A stretch of DNA of 64,000 nt, taken from JABDJZ01 sp047619685. Lineage in GTDB: Bacteria; Bacteroidota; Rhodothermia; Rhodothermales; UBA10348. The position numbers were made by a program, and so were the translations under genes. The DNA lies in contig JBLHLC010000015.1 in assembly GCA_047619685.1 (NCBI GenBank), positions 39,647-103,646 on the forward strand. Direction: 5' to 3'. Each line of letters starts with the position of its first letter. Within the stretch, counting starts at the first letter, position 1. The notes beneath the pieces are model-generated. The model was not told where the DNA came from and did no database searches. It was given only the letters and a program-made list of their open reading frames with translations. Shown piece by piece: positions 50,061 through 59,054 of this stretch.

Positions 50061-52373
50061 TCAGAGCGCGTATCCGAGGCTCAGACCAAAATTCGGGATC
50101 ATGGTCTGGGCATCAGACGAAAGAATCAGGCGGATCGGCCCCATCGGGGTCCGCATGCCAAGCTCGCCCGCGAAGCCAAAGAACGGGGGTTCGTCCAGGA
50201 GCTTGAACAGTTCGTGGGAGGTATGGCTTTCTTCGTTGTCTACCACCTGATCGTAGGTGTCCCCGACGTTGGCAAAAATGCGCGCGAAGGTTTCGCCGGG
50301 AAGTTGCCATTGCACTCCCATCAGCCCGGTCCATGCCTTTCTTCCGAACCTTCCCTGATCGCGCATGCCCACTAGCGGCAGGAAACTGCCCGGCAGGACA
50401 GAGTTCGGGAATTCGCCACCCAGGAACGCCTGGCGGCTAATCGGAAGCGCCTCGCCTTCTCCAAGACTGACAATTCCACGACCGAACAGCGAGACCCGAG
50501 GGCTGATGGCCACATACTGTTCTACCTCAAGCCGCGCGGTTCGGAACCAGGGTGAGTCCGGCTTCGACGCCTGCGATTGCATCTGCGTGGCGCTCGCCAG
50601 TCCAGCACGAATATCCGCGTGAACCCGGCTGCCTGACGACGGAAATGAGCGGCGATCAAACGAGTCAACCTGAAGCACTGCTCCGAGGGTGGCCACGGCG
50701 TGATCGGCGCCCGGGGTGATCAGTGCTTCGCCGGTCGCGAGTTGGCTGGATGCGGCAATAGAGCCCATCTCTCGGCGAACCCTCACCAGGTCCGCCTCGG
50801 CGCTGATGCCCAGCATCACGGCGTCGGAGACTACGAGTGCGCCCAAGATCTCTCCACCCACCACGGTTAGACCAACCTTGTACTCGGGAAGGTCTGTATT
50901 ACCAGCCCGGGCCTCGACGAAGGGTTTCGGGAGGAAGAGGCTGAGTGGCGACGTCGAATAGCTAGCGCTTACGCGGATCAGGCCCAGGTTTTTTCTACCC
51001 AGGCGGCTCGTGAAGCTTCCGCCGGCCTGTCCTTGCCTTCCGACTCTCACGTGGAACTCCGTACTGGAGTCGTACCTGATTCGATTGCGGAGGGTAACCG
51101 AAACAAGAGCCTGCAGGTTGGAACTGGTGTCATAACGAAGCCCCAGACCGATCCTGTCCGGTTTGTCCGCCGGCACCACTTGTACGCTAAGTCGATTTCC
51201 GAGGCCGGAGTCCGGAAGTATGCGGTAGGTCACGGTCTCGAAAAGACCGGTTCCGTATACGCGGGCAATGGCCCCTTCGACGTCCTTGGGGATCAAAACA
51301 GCGGGTACATCCAGACCAAGTCGCTGGCGAACCATCTGCTCGGCGCGTCCCTCAACACCGTTAATGTCAATCCGGCGTACCTCCTTGGGCCCGTTCCGGG
51401 GAGCGTTCGTGCGCGGCATCACAACGGCGTCTTGCGAGCTGTCGCCCAGCAAAGTCCTCAGTTCGGGTAGGGCCGCCCGCGCAGCCTCCTCACCGAGTCG
51501 AATAAATTCGCCCGCCATCTCAAAGTCCAGCGAAGGAAGCGCCGCAACGTCCGGCGATATGAGTACATCGATAAGATTTCGCTGCTCGACGTCGGACCGG
51601 TAGCCCTGGTACCACCAGGGTAGCTGCATTACATCCAGGAGAGATGCGTCCTCCAGGAGCCGGTCCTCAGGAAGCAAGCCTACGTCAACTCCTATCAGAA
51701 TGTCGGCGCCCAGATTCAGCGCTTCGGTAGCTGGCAAATTCCGAGACATACCACCATCGATGTACTGCTGACCTCCCATTCTTGCAGGAGAAAAGATGGT
51801 AGGAAGCGACATGCTGGCTCTGAGCACATCAGCCAACGGTTGGTCGCTCATGCCCTTGGGCTTGCCGGTTCGCAGATCCGTGGCCACGCCGACAAATGGG
51901 ATTGGCAGCTTGGTCAGGTCCACGACATCGTGGTAATCCCAGGATAGCCGGCTGAGAAGGGTCATGGCCTCCTGTCCCTGGACGATGCCTCCGGGAAGAC
52001 GAGGCAGAAGGTCTTTGGATGGCACGGCGAGGAGTATGGGATTTCTGGCGGTCCGCTGCTCCAAGCGAAGATCCTTCCGGTCGATTCCGTCGGTGAACAG
52101 AGGCGCCCAGTCGATTTCCGATACCATTTCGGTCAAATCGTCAGCGGAATATCCCATGGCATACAGGCCTCCGATAATGGCCCCCATGCTGGTGCCGGCG
52201 ATAACGTCCACTTGAATTCCTTCTGATTCGAGGACGCGGAGTACGCCCACATGGGCCAGTCCTTTGGCGCCGCCGCCGCTCAGGACGAGTCCGATTTTCG
52301 GAGAGTCCTGGGGCTGAGCGGTCACAGACGGACACAGCAATGCCAGGAGAATGGCTGGGATAAGCCGATTCAT
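50061..52373 (-). CDS. Patatin-like phospholipase fused to POTRA/BamA-type barrel (PlpD-like)
   Basis: A 770-residue outer-membrane protein with signal peptide ending VTAQ. The patatin domain (26-310) has GGGAKG, the nucleophile Ser62 in GTSMG and Asp206 in DGG, giving the Ser-Asp dyad. A POTRA-like domain follows (about 335-410, VRRIDINGVEGRAEQMVRQ), and then a 16-strand D15/BamA-like barrel (about 420-770) with GLRYDTSSN and a final NFGLSLGYAL. This is the layout of type Vd autotransporters such as Pseudomonas PlpD, a secreted phospholipase A1. Here the patatin domain may stay attached to the barrel, as proposed for relatives. Confidence 0.88.
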   Translation of the reverse strand: MNRLIPAILLALLCPSVTAQPQDSPKIGLVLSGGGAKGLAHVGVLRVLESEGIQVDVIAGTSMGAIIGGLYAMGYSADDLTEMVSEIDWAPLFTDGIDRKDLRLEQRTARNPILLAVPSKDLLPRLPGGIVQGQEAMTLLSRLSWDYHDVVDLTKLPIPFVGVATDLRTGKPKGMSDQPLADVLRASMSLPTIFSPARMGGQQYIDGGMSRNLPATEALNLGADILIGVDVGLLPEDRLLEDASLLDVMQLPWWYQGYRSDVEQRNLIDVLISPDVAALPSLDFEMAGEFIRLGEEAARAALPELRTLLGDSSQDAVVMPRTNAPRNGPKEVRRIDINGVEGRAEQMVRQRLGLDVPAVLIPKDVEGAIARVYGTGLFETVTYRILPDSGLGNRLSVQVVPADKPDRIGLGLRYDTSSNLQALVSVTLRNRIRYDSSTEFHVRVGRQGQAGGSFTSRLGRKNLGLIRVSASYSTSPLSLFLPKPFVEARAGNTDLPEYKVGLTVVGGEILGALVVSDAVMLGISAEADLVRVRREMGSIAASSQLATGEALITPGADHAVATLGAVLQVDSFDRRSFPSSGSRVHADIRAGLASATQMQSQASKPDSPWFRTARLEVEQYVAISPRVSLFGRGIVSLGEGEALPISRQAFLGGEFPNSVLPGSFLPLVGMRDQGRFGRKAWTGLMGVQWQLPGETFARIFANVGDTYDQVVDNEESHTSHELFKLLDEPPFFGFAGELGMRTPMGPIRLILSSDAQTMIPNFGLSLGYAL

Positions 52374-52425
52374 AACAGTAGAGGGTTAGGCCAGGGGACG
52401 GTTGCGAGGGGCGAGGATGGAGGGC

Positions 52426-53088
52426 CTAGTCAGTCAGCCTGAGCGTTCGTCGCAACACTGCAAAAATGGCAAGGGCAATCACGGCGCCAGAAACGGCCAG
52501 GAAGATGTCCTTCTGTGCATCCCAGACATCGCCTTGGGAGCCAACGAAGGCCAACCCCTCTTCACTATGGAAGAGGTCGGCCACGGCCCATTCGATCAGT
52601 TCGTAGAAGGCACTCACCGAGAGTGTGACTTCTACCGGCAGGAACGAGGCAACTCGTTTTGGAAGCCGCATCCACTTGAGAAACATCTCCCGCATCGGGT
52701 AGGCCAGGAAAAGGCCGAAACCAAAGTGAACGATCCGGTCGTAGTGATTTCGGGAAAAGCCAAATGCGTCCTGGAGCCAGAATCCGAACGGATTCTCGGA
52801 ATAGGTGTGTTTGGCACCGTACACATGGAGGCAGAGAAACACGCAGATCAGGAGGTAACTGGCAGCGCTGAACTGATAGCGGCGAAAGGTGCCCGCCAGA
52901 ACCCCGATGAAGAGGAAAACCAGGTAGTTCTCAAGCAGCCAATGAGAGACGTTCGTCGTCCCCAAGAATGAGTCTGTCCAGATTGCTCCGAAAATCGCGA
53001 CAAGCGAAAGCCGGAGCCCGAGTCCGGCGGCGGACGAGTGAGTAGCGGGTTGGGTCAGGGCGTGGTCCATCGTATTCGTTGATTTCAA
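52426..53088 (-). CDS. YjdF/DUF2238 integral membrane protein
   Basis: A 220-residue protein with six predicted helices. DUF2238 marks include NPFGFWLQDAFGFSRNHYDRIVHFGFGLFLAYPMRE and YELIEWAVADLF with QGDVWDAQKDI. The function is unknown. A TTG start at 53088 has GGAAG five bases upstream and looks better than the ATG at 53070. It lies between the patatin gene and the small lipoprotein gene, all on the minus strand. Confidence 0.82.
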   Translation of the reverse strand: MKSTNTMDHALTQPATHSSAAGLGLRLSLVAIFGAIWTDSFLGTTNVSHWLLENYLVFLFIGVLAGTFRRYQFSAASYLLICVFLCLHVYGAKHTYSENPFGFWLQDAFGFSRNHYDRIVHFGFGLFLAYPMREMFLKWMRLPKRVASFLPVEVTLSVSAFYELIEWAVADLFHSEEGLAFVGSQGDVWDAQKDIFLAVSGAVIALAIFAVLRRTLRLTD

Positions 53089-53142
53089 GGTTCTTCCGGG
53101 ACGCCGAGTCTTGGCTCGGCGAAGTCTGGATTTCTTGGTCGG

Positions 53143-53655
53143 CTACCGGTGCAGGCGGAAACGGAGTTTGCCTCCGGCTGCGCTTCCTGTCAGTCCGCCC
53201 AGGGTCGCGCCCCAAAAGGCACCCCAGAGTGCCCCCGCCAGGCCTCCAACCGCGGACGAGCAAGGGAGGCCGAATTCCCCGGTCGCCGAAGCCGCCTGAT
53301 TGGTAGGGCAGGTTCGGTTGCTGACAGCGCCCGCGAGTCCCATGATGGCGCCCCCCACCAGCATTCCGTTTCGCATACCCTTGAACAGGCCCGTCGAACG
53401 GCTGCGATAGGTAATGGAGGTGATCTGGTCGGTGGGGAACGAGGTGACCTTCAGCGTTCTCGGGGACCTCCAGAACGTTGAATCGGCGGTCACCTGAAGC
53501 GCCTCCGCGCTCACGGTCAGCCCGGACTGCAGCGTCACTGAGCTTACCCCGGTCGAGGCGAGTCGATTGATAGTCTCGGGCCGAGCACTGCGTTTGACGC
53601 TGGTACAAGCGGTGACAGTGGTAGCGAGGATGATCAGGAGCAGGAGGTTTTTCAT
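53143..53655 (-). CDS. Small lipoprotein with Gly-rich (glycine-zipper-like) segment
   Basis: A 170-residue lipoprotein: signal peptide MKNLLLLIILATTVTAC with lipobox TVTAC (Cys17). A beta-rich region (SSVTLQSGLTVSAEALQ, FPTDQITSITYRSRSTG) precedes two Gly/Ala-rich hydrophobic stretches (GMLVGGAIMGLAGAV and GGLAGALWGAFWGATLGGLTGSAAGG) typical of glycine-zipper membrane insertion. Two Cys (RTCPT, LPCSS) lie between them. I do not recognise a named family. The frame is open to 53718, but the ATG at 53655 fits the signal peptide. Confidence 0.68.
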   Translation of the reverse strand: MKNLLLLIILATTVTACTSVKRSARPETINRLASTGVSSVTLQSGLTVSAEALQVTADSTFWRSPRTLKVTSFPTDQITSITYRSRSTGLFKGMRNGMLVGGAIMGLAGAVSNRTCPTNQAASATGEFGLPCSSAVGGLAGALWGAFWGATLGGLTGSAAGGKLRFRLHR

Positions 53656-53794
53656 TTGTCCGGGTAAAGGCTTGGGGGGGTATCCTGCTACACGTAAGAT
53701 TGCCGGAGAGGGGATCAAACGTGCCTCAAGGTGGACGCGGGACCCGGTTGTTCCGGGGGCGGTCGAGTCGTAGCATGCCGCATCCCCCTGCCAC

Positions 53795-54373
53795 TTGGAG
53801 CCTACAACCCTTCTTAGACTCGCGGTCGACGGCGACAGCCCTGCTGCCCATCAACTCTTCGAGCTGGTGTATGGTGAACTGTACGGCCGTGCGCGGGCGC
53901 AGCGACGGCGCTGGGACGGCAACCTCACGGTCAACACAACGGCTCTGGTCCACGAGGCGTATATCAAGCTGGTCGACTCCGGGTCTCCGGACATCAAAGA
54001 CCGCGCGCACTTCCTTGCGATGGCGTCACGAGCCATGAGGCAGGTCCTGCTTGACTACGCCCGCCGCGCATCGGCCGAGAAACGCGGTGGAGACCTCAAC
54101 CGTGCGACCTTTGCAGACGGAGAATTGGCGCCCGCCATGATGGATGGGCCCACGGCAGACCGTCTCATGGATCTGGAAAATGCTCTGGCCAAGCTGGAGT
54201 CCGACAATCCGTCGATGGCGCGCGTCGTGGAGTGCAGGTTCTTTGGCGGGATGACCGTCGAAGAAACCTCGGTGGTTCTTGGGGTCTCCACTCCTACCGT
54301 CAAGCGCAGGTGGGCCATGGCTCGGGGTTGGTTGTTCTCCGAGATAGAGGGAGAGGAAGATGGGTACCTCTGA
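53795..54373 (+). CDS. ECF-family RNA polymerase sigma factor (Sig-70 X6/TIGR02999 type)
   Basis: A 192-residue ECF sigma factor. Region 2 starts PAAHQLFELVYGELYGRARAQ and runs to LVHEAYIKLVD and FLAMASRAMRQVLLDYARR. Region 4 reads ARVVECRFFGGMTVEETSVVLGVSTPTVKRRW, the helix-turn-helix that reads the -35 element. This subgroup is usually paired with a protein kinase, as here: the kinase ATG lies 14 bases inside this gene. The start is TTG at 53795. A stop lies in frame upstream, no ATG is available, and there is no good ribosome site, so expression may be low or coupled. Confidence 0.88.
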   Translation: MEPTTLLRLAVDGDSPAAHQLFELVYGELYGRARAQRRRWDGNLTVNTTALVHEAYIKLVDSGSPDIKDRAHFLAMASRAMRQVLLDYARRASAEKRGGDLNRATFADGELAPAMMDGPTADRLMDLENALAKLESDNPSMARVVECRFFGGMTVEETSVVLGVSTPTVKRRWAMARGWLFSEIEGEEDGYL

Positions 54374-56918
54374 CAGCGATCGCTGGGGTCTGCTGGAGGA
54401 GTGGTTTGAGCGACTGACGGACCTGACTCCCGAAAAGCGCGGTGACCAACTCGAAGAGCTTGACGCGACCGATCCGTCCCTCGCGAACGAACTCCGGCGA
54501 CTCTTCGACACGCGGGCAACCGGCTATTTTGACGATCTGGCAGCTGGGGTCATCGACTCCGTCGGTAAGGCGTCGCCCGAGGAGCCGGCTGAGGAAGTCT
54601 ACGCCGCCGGCGACCAAATCAACCAGTTCGAGATCCTTGGCGAGTTGGGCCGTGGCGGGATGGGCGTGGTCTATCGGGCTCGCGACACCGTATTGACACG
54701 GGATGTGGCGCTCAAATTTCTCCCTGCCCGAATTGCCGACAATGCGGACTCCCGAGAGCGGTTTATCCGCGAGGCCCGTGTGGTCAGCCACGTGGATCAC
54801 CCGAATATCTGCACGATATACGATGTGGCAGTCGATGAGAGCGGCCGCTCATTCATTGTCATGGCGTGTTATGAAGGGCAGACACTACGCGCCCTTCTGG
54901 ACCGGGGGCCGATGAGCCAGGAGCAGGCGCTCGACTTCTTTTGCCAGGCTGCGTCCGGTCTCGAGGTGGCACACCAACACGATGTCGTCCATCGCGACAT
55001 CAAGCCGGACAACATCTTTATCACCACTTCAGGTCAGGTCAAGATCCTGGATTTCGGCATCGCAAAGGCGCTCCAGGACGATTCGCTCACCCGGGAGGGG
55101 ACGAGGCTCGGAACCCTGAACTACATGAGTCCCGAGCAGGCACGCGGACTGGAGGCGGACGCGCGCACAGACATCTGGTCTTTGGGGATCATGATGTACG
55201 AAATGCTGGCCGGGCGGCGTCCGTTTGAGGCGCGGTATGACCAGGCACTGTTATTTGCCATCGTAAACGAGCCGACCCCACAGTTTACTGAAGACGACAC
55301 GGCTGAGCCCTGGTTGACTGCAATCGTCTCCAGATGTCTTTTGAAGGACCCAGATGCCCGCTATGCCTCCTGCGAGGCCATTCTTGCCGACGTTCGGAGG
55401 GCCGAGGTCACTGCCGGTTCAGTCGCAAGGAAATGGCGGATGGCGCTCGCACTCCCGGTCATCCTGCTGATAGCCGCTGCCGCCCTCATAGGCTGGCTTG
55501 CCCTGCGGCCCGGCAACACCCAGCGAACGGCAGAAGTACCGGGCCGGGAAATCACGGTGGCTATCTCGCCGTTCCGCGACCTCACCGGGGACGGCAGTCA
55601 CGCGGCTGTTGGAGAAGGGCTGGCATCGGACCTCATGACCCGCCTTGGCGGATTGGGCGGCCTCCGCCTGATACGCGCCCGCCAGACCGAGCCCGGCGAG
55701 ATGGCGGCATACGGTGAATCGCTGGACGCAGACTATTTTCTGGGAGGAGAAATTCAGGGCGAATTGGGCAACCTCCGTGTCTACGCTTCGCTGACCAAGG
55801 TTTCGGACGGATCCCAGCGTTGGGGAGGCACCTTTGATCGTCTTGTCAACCGGGAGTTGGACGTTCAGGCTGAGATTTCCAGCGCTATCGTTGACACGCT
55901 CTCGCTCCAGTTCTCTCGCGAGGAGCTCGCCACCCGGGGCCGGGGAAGCCAAATTATCCCTGCCCAAGAGGCGTACCTGAAAGGAATCGCGCACGTCCTT
56001 CGCCGTACGCCGTTCGACCTTGCAGCTGCCGCAGAATTCTTCCGCGAAGCCACCCGACTGGATCGCGACTTTGCGGCCGCATGGTCCGGATTTGGTTACG
56101 CCCGGATGCTTCAAGGTGGAACAGCCTATTCCCCGGAAAAAGGGACTGATGCCTACGAGGATGCGCGGGCGGCGGCTTCCATCGCGCTTGATCTGGACCC
56201 CAATCAGGCCTTGGCCATGACCACGCTGGCCTCTATCTACTCGGAGTTCGATTGGAAGCCGGCCAAGGCGGACTCTGCGTTTGAGCTGGCCTTGGCCATG
56301 AACCCCAACTCTGCCGAGGCGCGGCATTTGTATGCCTCCCACCTCTCGGAGTCGGGCCGTCTGGACGAAGCGATTGCGCAGCAGCGGCGTGCGGGCCTGC
56401 TGGACCCCGAATCGCTCATTCACCCCACGAATCTGGGCCTCATCCAGCTCTACCGTGGGGAGAATGAGGAGGCTCTTAAGACATTCGACAGCGTCGTTCA
56501 GCAGGATCCGACGTTCTACATGGCTCATCTCAATCGGTCCACACTTCTTATGGTGATGGGGCGGGCCGAAGAGGCAATCTCAGCCATCTCCACTGCAGAA
56601 CTTGTGGTTGGCAGCCCTCCCGTGGTCCGGGCAATACGTGCGTCTGCGCTGGCGCTTTCGGGCGATGAAGGGGGGGCGCGCGATATCCTGAAGTCCATGG
56701 AGGCGGAATCTGAGACGACCTATGTGTCGCCTCCTCTGTTTGCGCAGGTTTATCTAGCCCTTTCGGACACCTCCCGCGCGCTGGACTACCTGGAGCAGGG
56801 CTTAAAGGCCCGGGACGTCTACATGACGGTCATCAAACCCTGGCCCTTTGGCGCGGTGCTAAAGGACAATGCGAGGTTCAAGCGGATTCTGGCTGCCATG
56901 GAGGGCGACGGCCGCTGA
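54360..56918 (+). CDS. Transmembrane Ser/Thr protein kinase with TolB-like and TPR domains
   Basis: An 852-residue Hanks-type kinase. The N-terminal stretch is followed by the kinase domain (about 90-340): glycine loop LGRGGMGVVYRARD, Lys in DVALKFLP, catalytic HRDIKPDN, DFG in ILDFGIAK and the SPEQ activation end. A membrane helix lies at about 360-380. Outside it is a FlgO/TolB-like domain (about 400-510, ITVAISPFRDLTGDG ... ADYFLGGEIQ) and then TPR repeats (about 540-835). GAGAGGAAG precedes the ATG. It overlaps the sigma gene by 14 bases, a pair in which the kinase likely controls the sigma factor's output. Confidence 0.9.
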   Translation: MGTSDSDRWGLLEEWFERLTDLTPEKRGDQLEELDATDPSLANELRRLFDTRATGYFDDLAAGVIDSVGKASPEEPAEEVYAAGDQINQFEILGELGRGGMGVVYRARDTVLTRDVALKFLPARIADNADSRERFIREARVVSHVDHPNICTIYDVAVDESGRSFIVMACYEGQTLRALLDRGPMSQEQALDFFCQAASGLEVAHQHDVVHRDIKPDNIFITTSGQVKILDFGIAKALQDDSLTREGTRLGTLNYMSPEQARGLEADARTDIWSLGIMMYEMLAGRRPFEARYDQALLFAIVNEPTPQFTEDDTAEPWLTAIVSRCLLKDPDARYASCEAILADVRRAEVTAGSVARKWRMALALPVILLIAAAALIGWLALRPGNTQRTAEVPGREITVAISPFRDLTGDGSHAAVGEGLASDLMTRLGGLGGLRLIRARQTEPGEMAAYGESLDADYFLGGEIQGELGNLRVYASLTKVSDGSQRWGGTFDRLVNRELDVQAEISSAIVDTLSLQFSREELATRGRGSQIIPAQEAYLKGIAHVLRRTPFDLAAAAEFFREATRLDRDFAAAWSGFGYARMLQGGTAYSPEKGTDAYEDARAAASIALDLDPNQALAMTTLASIYSEFDWKPAKADSAFELALAMNPNSAEARHLYASHLSESGRLDEAIAQQRRAGLLDPESLIHPTNLGLIQLYRGENEEALKTFDSVVQQDPTFYMAHLNRSTLLMVMGRAEEAISAISTAELVVGSPPVVRAIRASALALSGDEGGARDILKSMEAESETTYVSPPLFAQVYLALSDTSRALDYLEQGLKARDVYMTVIKPWPFGAVLKDNARFKRILAAMEGDGR

Positions 56919-57019
56919 AAATCCCGGACGGCTCGTCGAGTACGTCCTTGTTCGTTCCGCCTGGTGATCCCATTCGGATCAAAAATGCGTGTCTCTCTCT
57001 GAACTCCACAGAGATAACC

Positions 57020-58792
57020 ATGCAAAGGCAGAAATTCGGATTTGAGCGACCCCTGGTCATGCGCATCGCCGCCCCTTCGGACCGGGAGCAGATATTCAGA
57101 CTGCGGCACCAGGTCTTCGGGACAGAACTGGGGCAGCACCAGGAGAACGAGACCGGACAACTCCGGGACCGACTGGATTCGGTCAATGAATACATCGTAG
57201 CCGCGGCCGGAAGTGATGTGGTTGCCTGTATCAGCATTACCCCTCCTAACGCAATCGGCTACTCCATCGACAAGTACATCGATCGGGGAGACCTCTCGAT
57301 TCCGTTCGATTCCGGTCTCTATGAGCTCCGTTTGCTTCTGGTGACCCCCGATTGGAGACGGTCTGGGCTTGCCCAATATCTCATGTATGCGGCCTACCGC
57401 TGGGCGTCAGAGCGCGGAGCAACACATTTTGTTTGCATGGGCAGGTCGGGGTCGAGTGTTGGGCTGTACGAGCGCATTGGCTTTCGCCCAAGCTCCCTTG
57501 CGGTCCGCAGCGGACTCGTGGACTACCAGATCATGACCGCGTCGGCGGCTGATTTTCAAGATGCCATCCGCGATCACGAGTCCGTGCTGGTCAGAATGGA
57601 GGACGCCGTGGATTGGGACCTTCCATACGAAGTCCGCGAAGACAACAGCTGTTATCACGGAGGCGCGTCAGTCACCGCGCTGGGAGACACGTTTCATCGC
57701 CTCGAAAAGTCGGACATGTTCGTGACGGCTGATGTGCTGGACGCCTGGTATCCGCCTGCGCCGGGCGTCACCAAGGCCATCGCCACGCACCTGCCGTACC
57801 TCCTCAGGACCTCTCCGCCCACGGACTGTGGCGGCCTGCTCCGCGAGATTGCGCGTGCCCGATCCATCCCGTATGCGGGGCTTGTGGCCGGCGCTGGCTC
57901 CTCCGACTTGATATTCCGCGCCTTCGGGACCCTCCTGCCCGACAAGGCCCGGGTGCTTCTTCTGGATCCTACCTACGGCGAGTACGCTTTTGCGGCCAAA
58001 CAGCTCAAGGACTGCCGGATCGATCGCGTCGCATTGTCGGCCCAGAATGGGTACATGATTGACCCTGCCGATTTTGAGCCCGAGAGACTCCGGGCCTACG
58101 ACCTGGTGATTCTGGTGAATCCCAACAGCCCGACGGGACAGTACGTGGATTCAGACTGGATGCTTTCGGTCATCCAGCAGACCGGAGGATCCACTCTTTT
58201 CTGGATCGACGAGACATACATCGATTATGTGGGGCAGGAGCATTCGCTGGAGCGCCTGGCGCCGACGCTCGACAATGTCATTGTCTGCAAGTCCATGTCC
58301 AAGGTCTACGCCCTCAGCGGAGCACGCGTCGGGTACATCAGCACCCAACCGGCCCGCGCAGCGCTCTTGCGTGCGGTGACGCCGCCCTGGGTAGTCGGCC
58401 ATGTTGGACAGTTGGCAGGGATTTGCGCCCTTCAGGACCCCCAGTATTACCGGTCACGGCAGGCGCAAACGGCGGACTTGCGGCGGGCAATGGTCTCGGA
58501 AATTCGGGAAATCCCGGGAATCGATGAGGTGGTTGAGGGCGAAGCAAATTTCTTCGTGGTCCTCCTGTCAGACTCCGCCCCGACCGCAGGTGCTATCAAC
58601 GCCCATTGCCGTGAATCGGGCGTCTATCTGAGGGAATTCGGGAATATGACCGATCAGGGCGAGACCCAGGCGCTCCGAATTGCCGTGCGGGACGTAGCAT
58701 CAAACCGCCGCGTGATCCAGGCCCTTCGCCGCGCGCTTGACCCGAATACCCGTGTTGACTTGTTAAGCGTCATGGAGGCCATCATCGGGTGA
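57020..58792 (+). CDS. Fusion of GNAT/N-acyltransferase-like domain and class I/II PLP aminotransferase
   Basis: A 590-residue two-domain protein. Residues about 14-180 form a GNAT/autoinducer-synthase or N-acyl amino acid synthase-like domain (REQIFRLRHQVFGTELG, YELRLLLVTPDWRRSGLAQYLM, GLYERIGFRP). Residues about 212-590 are a class I/II aminotransferase of HisC/CobD type (GLVAGAGSSDLIFRAFG, LLLDPTYGEYAFA, LVNPNSPTGQY, WIDETYIDYVG), with PLP Lys428 in SMSKVYALSGARVGY. The ATG at 57020 lies behind an AGAGA site partly held in a TCTCTG/CAGAGA hairpin (56996-57014). The frame is open from 56948. It is independent of the kinase operon and followed by a possible terminator. The joint reaction is unknown. 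Confidence 0.85.
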   Translation: MQRQKFGFERPLVMRIAAPSDREQIFRLRHQVFGTELGQHQENETGQLRDRLDSVNEYIVAAAGSDVVACISITPPNAIGYSIDKYIDRGDLSIPFDSGLYELRLLLVTPDWRRSGLAQYLMYAAYRWASERGATHFVCMGRSGSSVGLYERIGFRPSSLAVRSGLVDYQIMTASAADFQDAIRDHESVLVRMEDAVDWDLPYEVREDNSCYHGGASVTALGDTFHRLEKSDMFVTADVLDAWYPPAPGVTKAIATHLPYLLRTSPPTDCGGLLREIARARSIPYAGLVAGAGSSDLIFRAFGTLLPDKARVLLLDPTYGEYAFAAKQLKDCRIDRVALSAQNGYMIDPADFEPERLRAYDLVILVNPNSPTGQYVDSDWMLSVIQQTGGSTLFWIDETYIDYVGQEHSLERLAPTLDNVIVCKSMSKVYALSGARVGYISTQPARAALLRAVTPPWVVGHVGQLAGICALQDPQYYRSRQAQTADLRRAMVSEIREIPGIDEVVEGEANFFVVLLSDSAPTAGAINAHCRESGVYLREFGNMTDQGETQALRIAVRDVASNRRVIQALRRALDPNTRVDLLSVMEAIIG

Positions 58793-58904
58793 GGGGGCTG
58801 TCGGCGCTATTGGAGGCTTCGGGGCGGGCCGACATGCGACTTGGGTTAGGGGTTTGAGCCCCAAAGGAAGATTGCAGCTTGCTCGTCCAGGAGGCTGACT
58901 AAAG

Positions 58905-58946
58905 GGCAGGCTCCAGCGTGAAACCATACCGGACCCCTGCCTTTTT
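58905..58946 (+). terminator. Candidate intrinsic terminator after the fusion gene
   Basis: GGCAGG (58905-58910) pairs with CCTGCC (58936-58941) across a long loop and is followed by TTTTT. The stem is short, so support is moderate. The 262-base gap holds nothing else but the promoter box below. Confidence 0.4.
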
Positions 58947-58997
58947 CGGGTTCATCGGGCGGTACAACCGGTTGTGGAATTCGCGGGTCGTCTTAAC

Positions 58998-59024
58998 TTG
59001 CGGTGCTATCGCTGAATAGTTTTG
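58998..59024 (+). promoter_or_regulatory. Candidate promoter for the repeat protein
   Basis: TAGTTTTG (59017-59024) is an exact TAnnTTTG match, with TTG (58998-59000) 16 bases upstream, slightly closer than ideal. The ATG at 59055 lies 30 bases downstream. Confidence 0.35.
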
Positions 59025-59054
59025 CGACACTCCCTTCTTACCGAATACTCGCGC

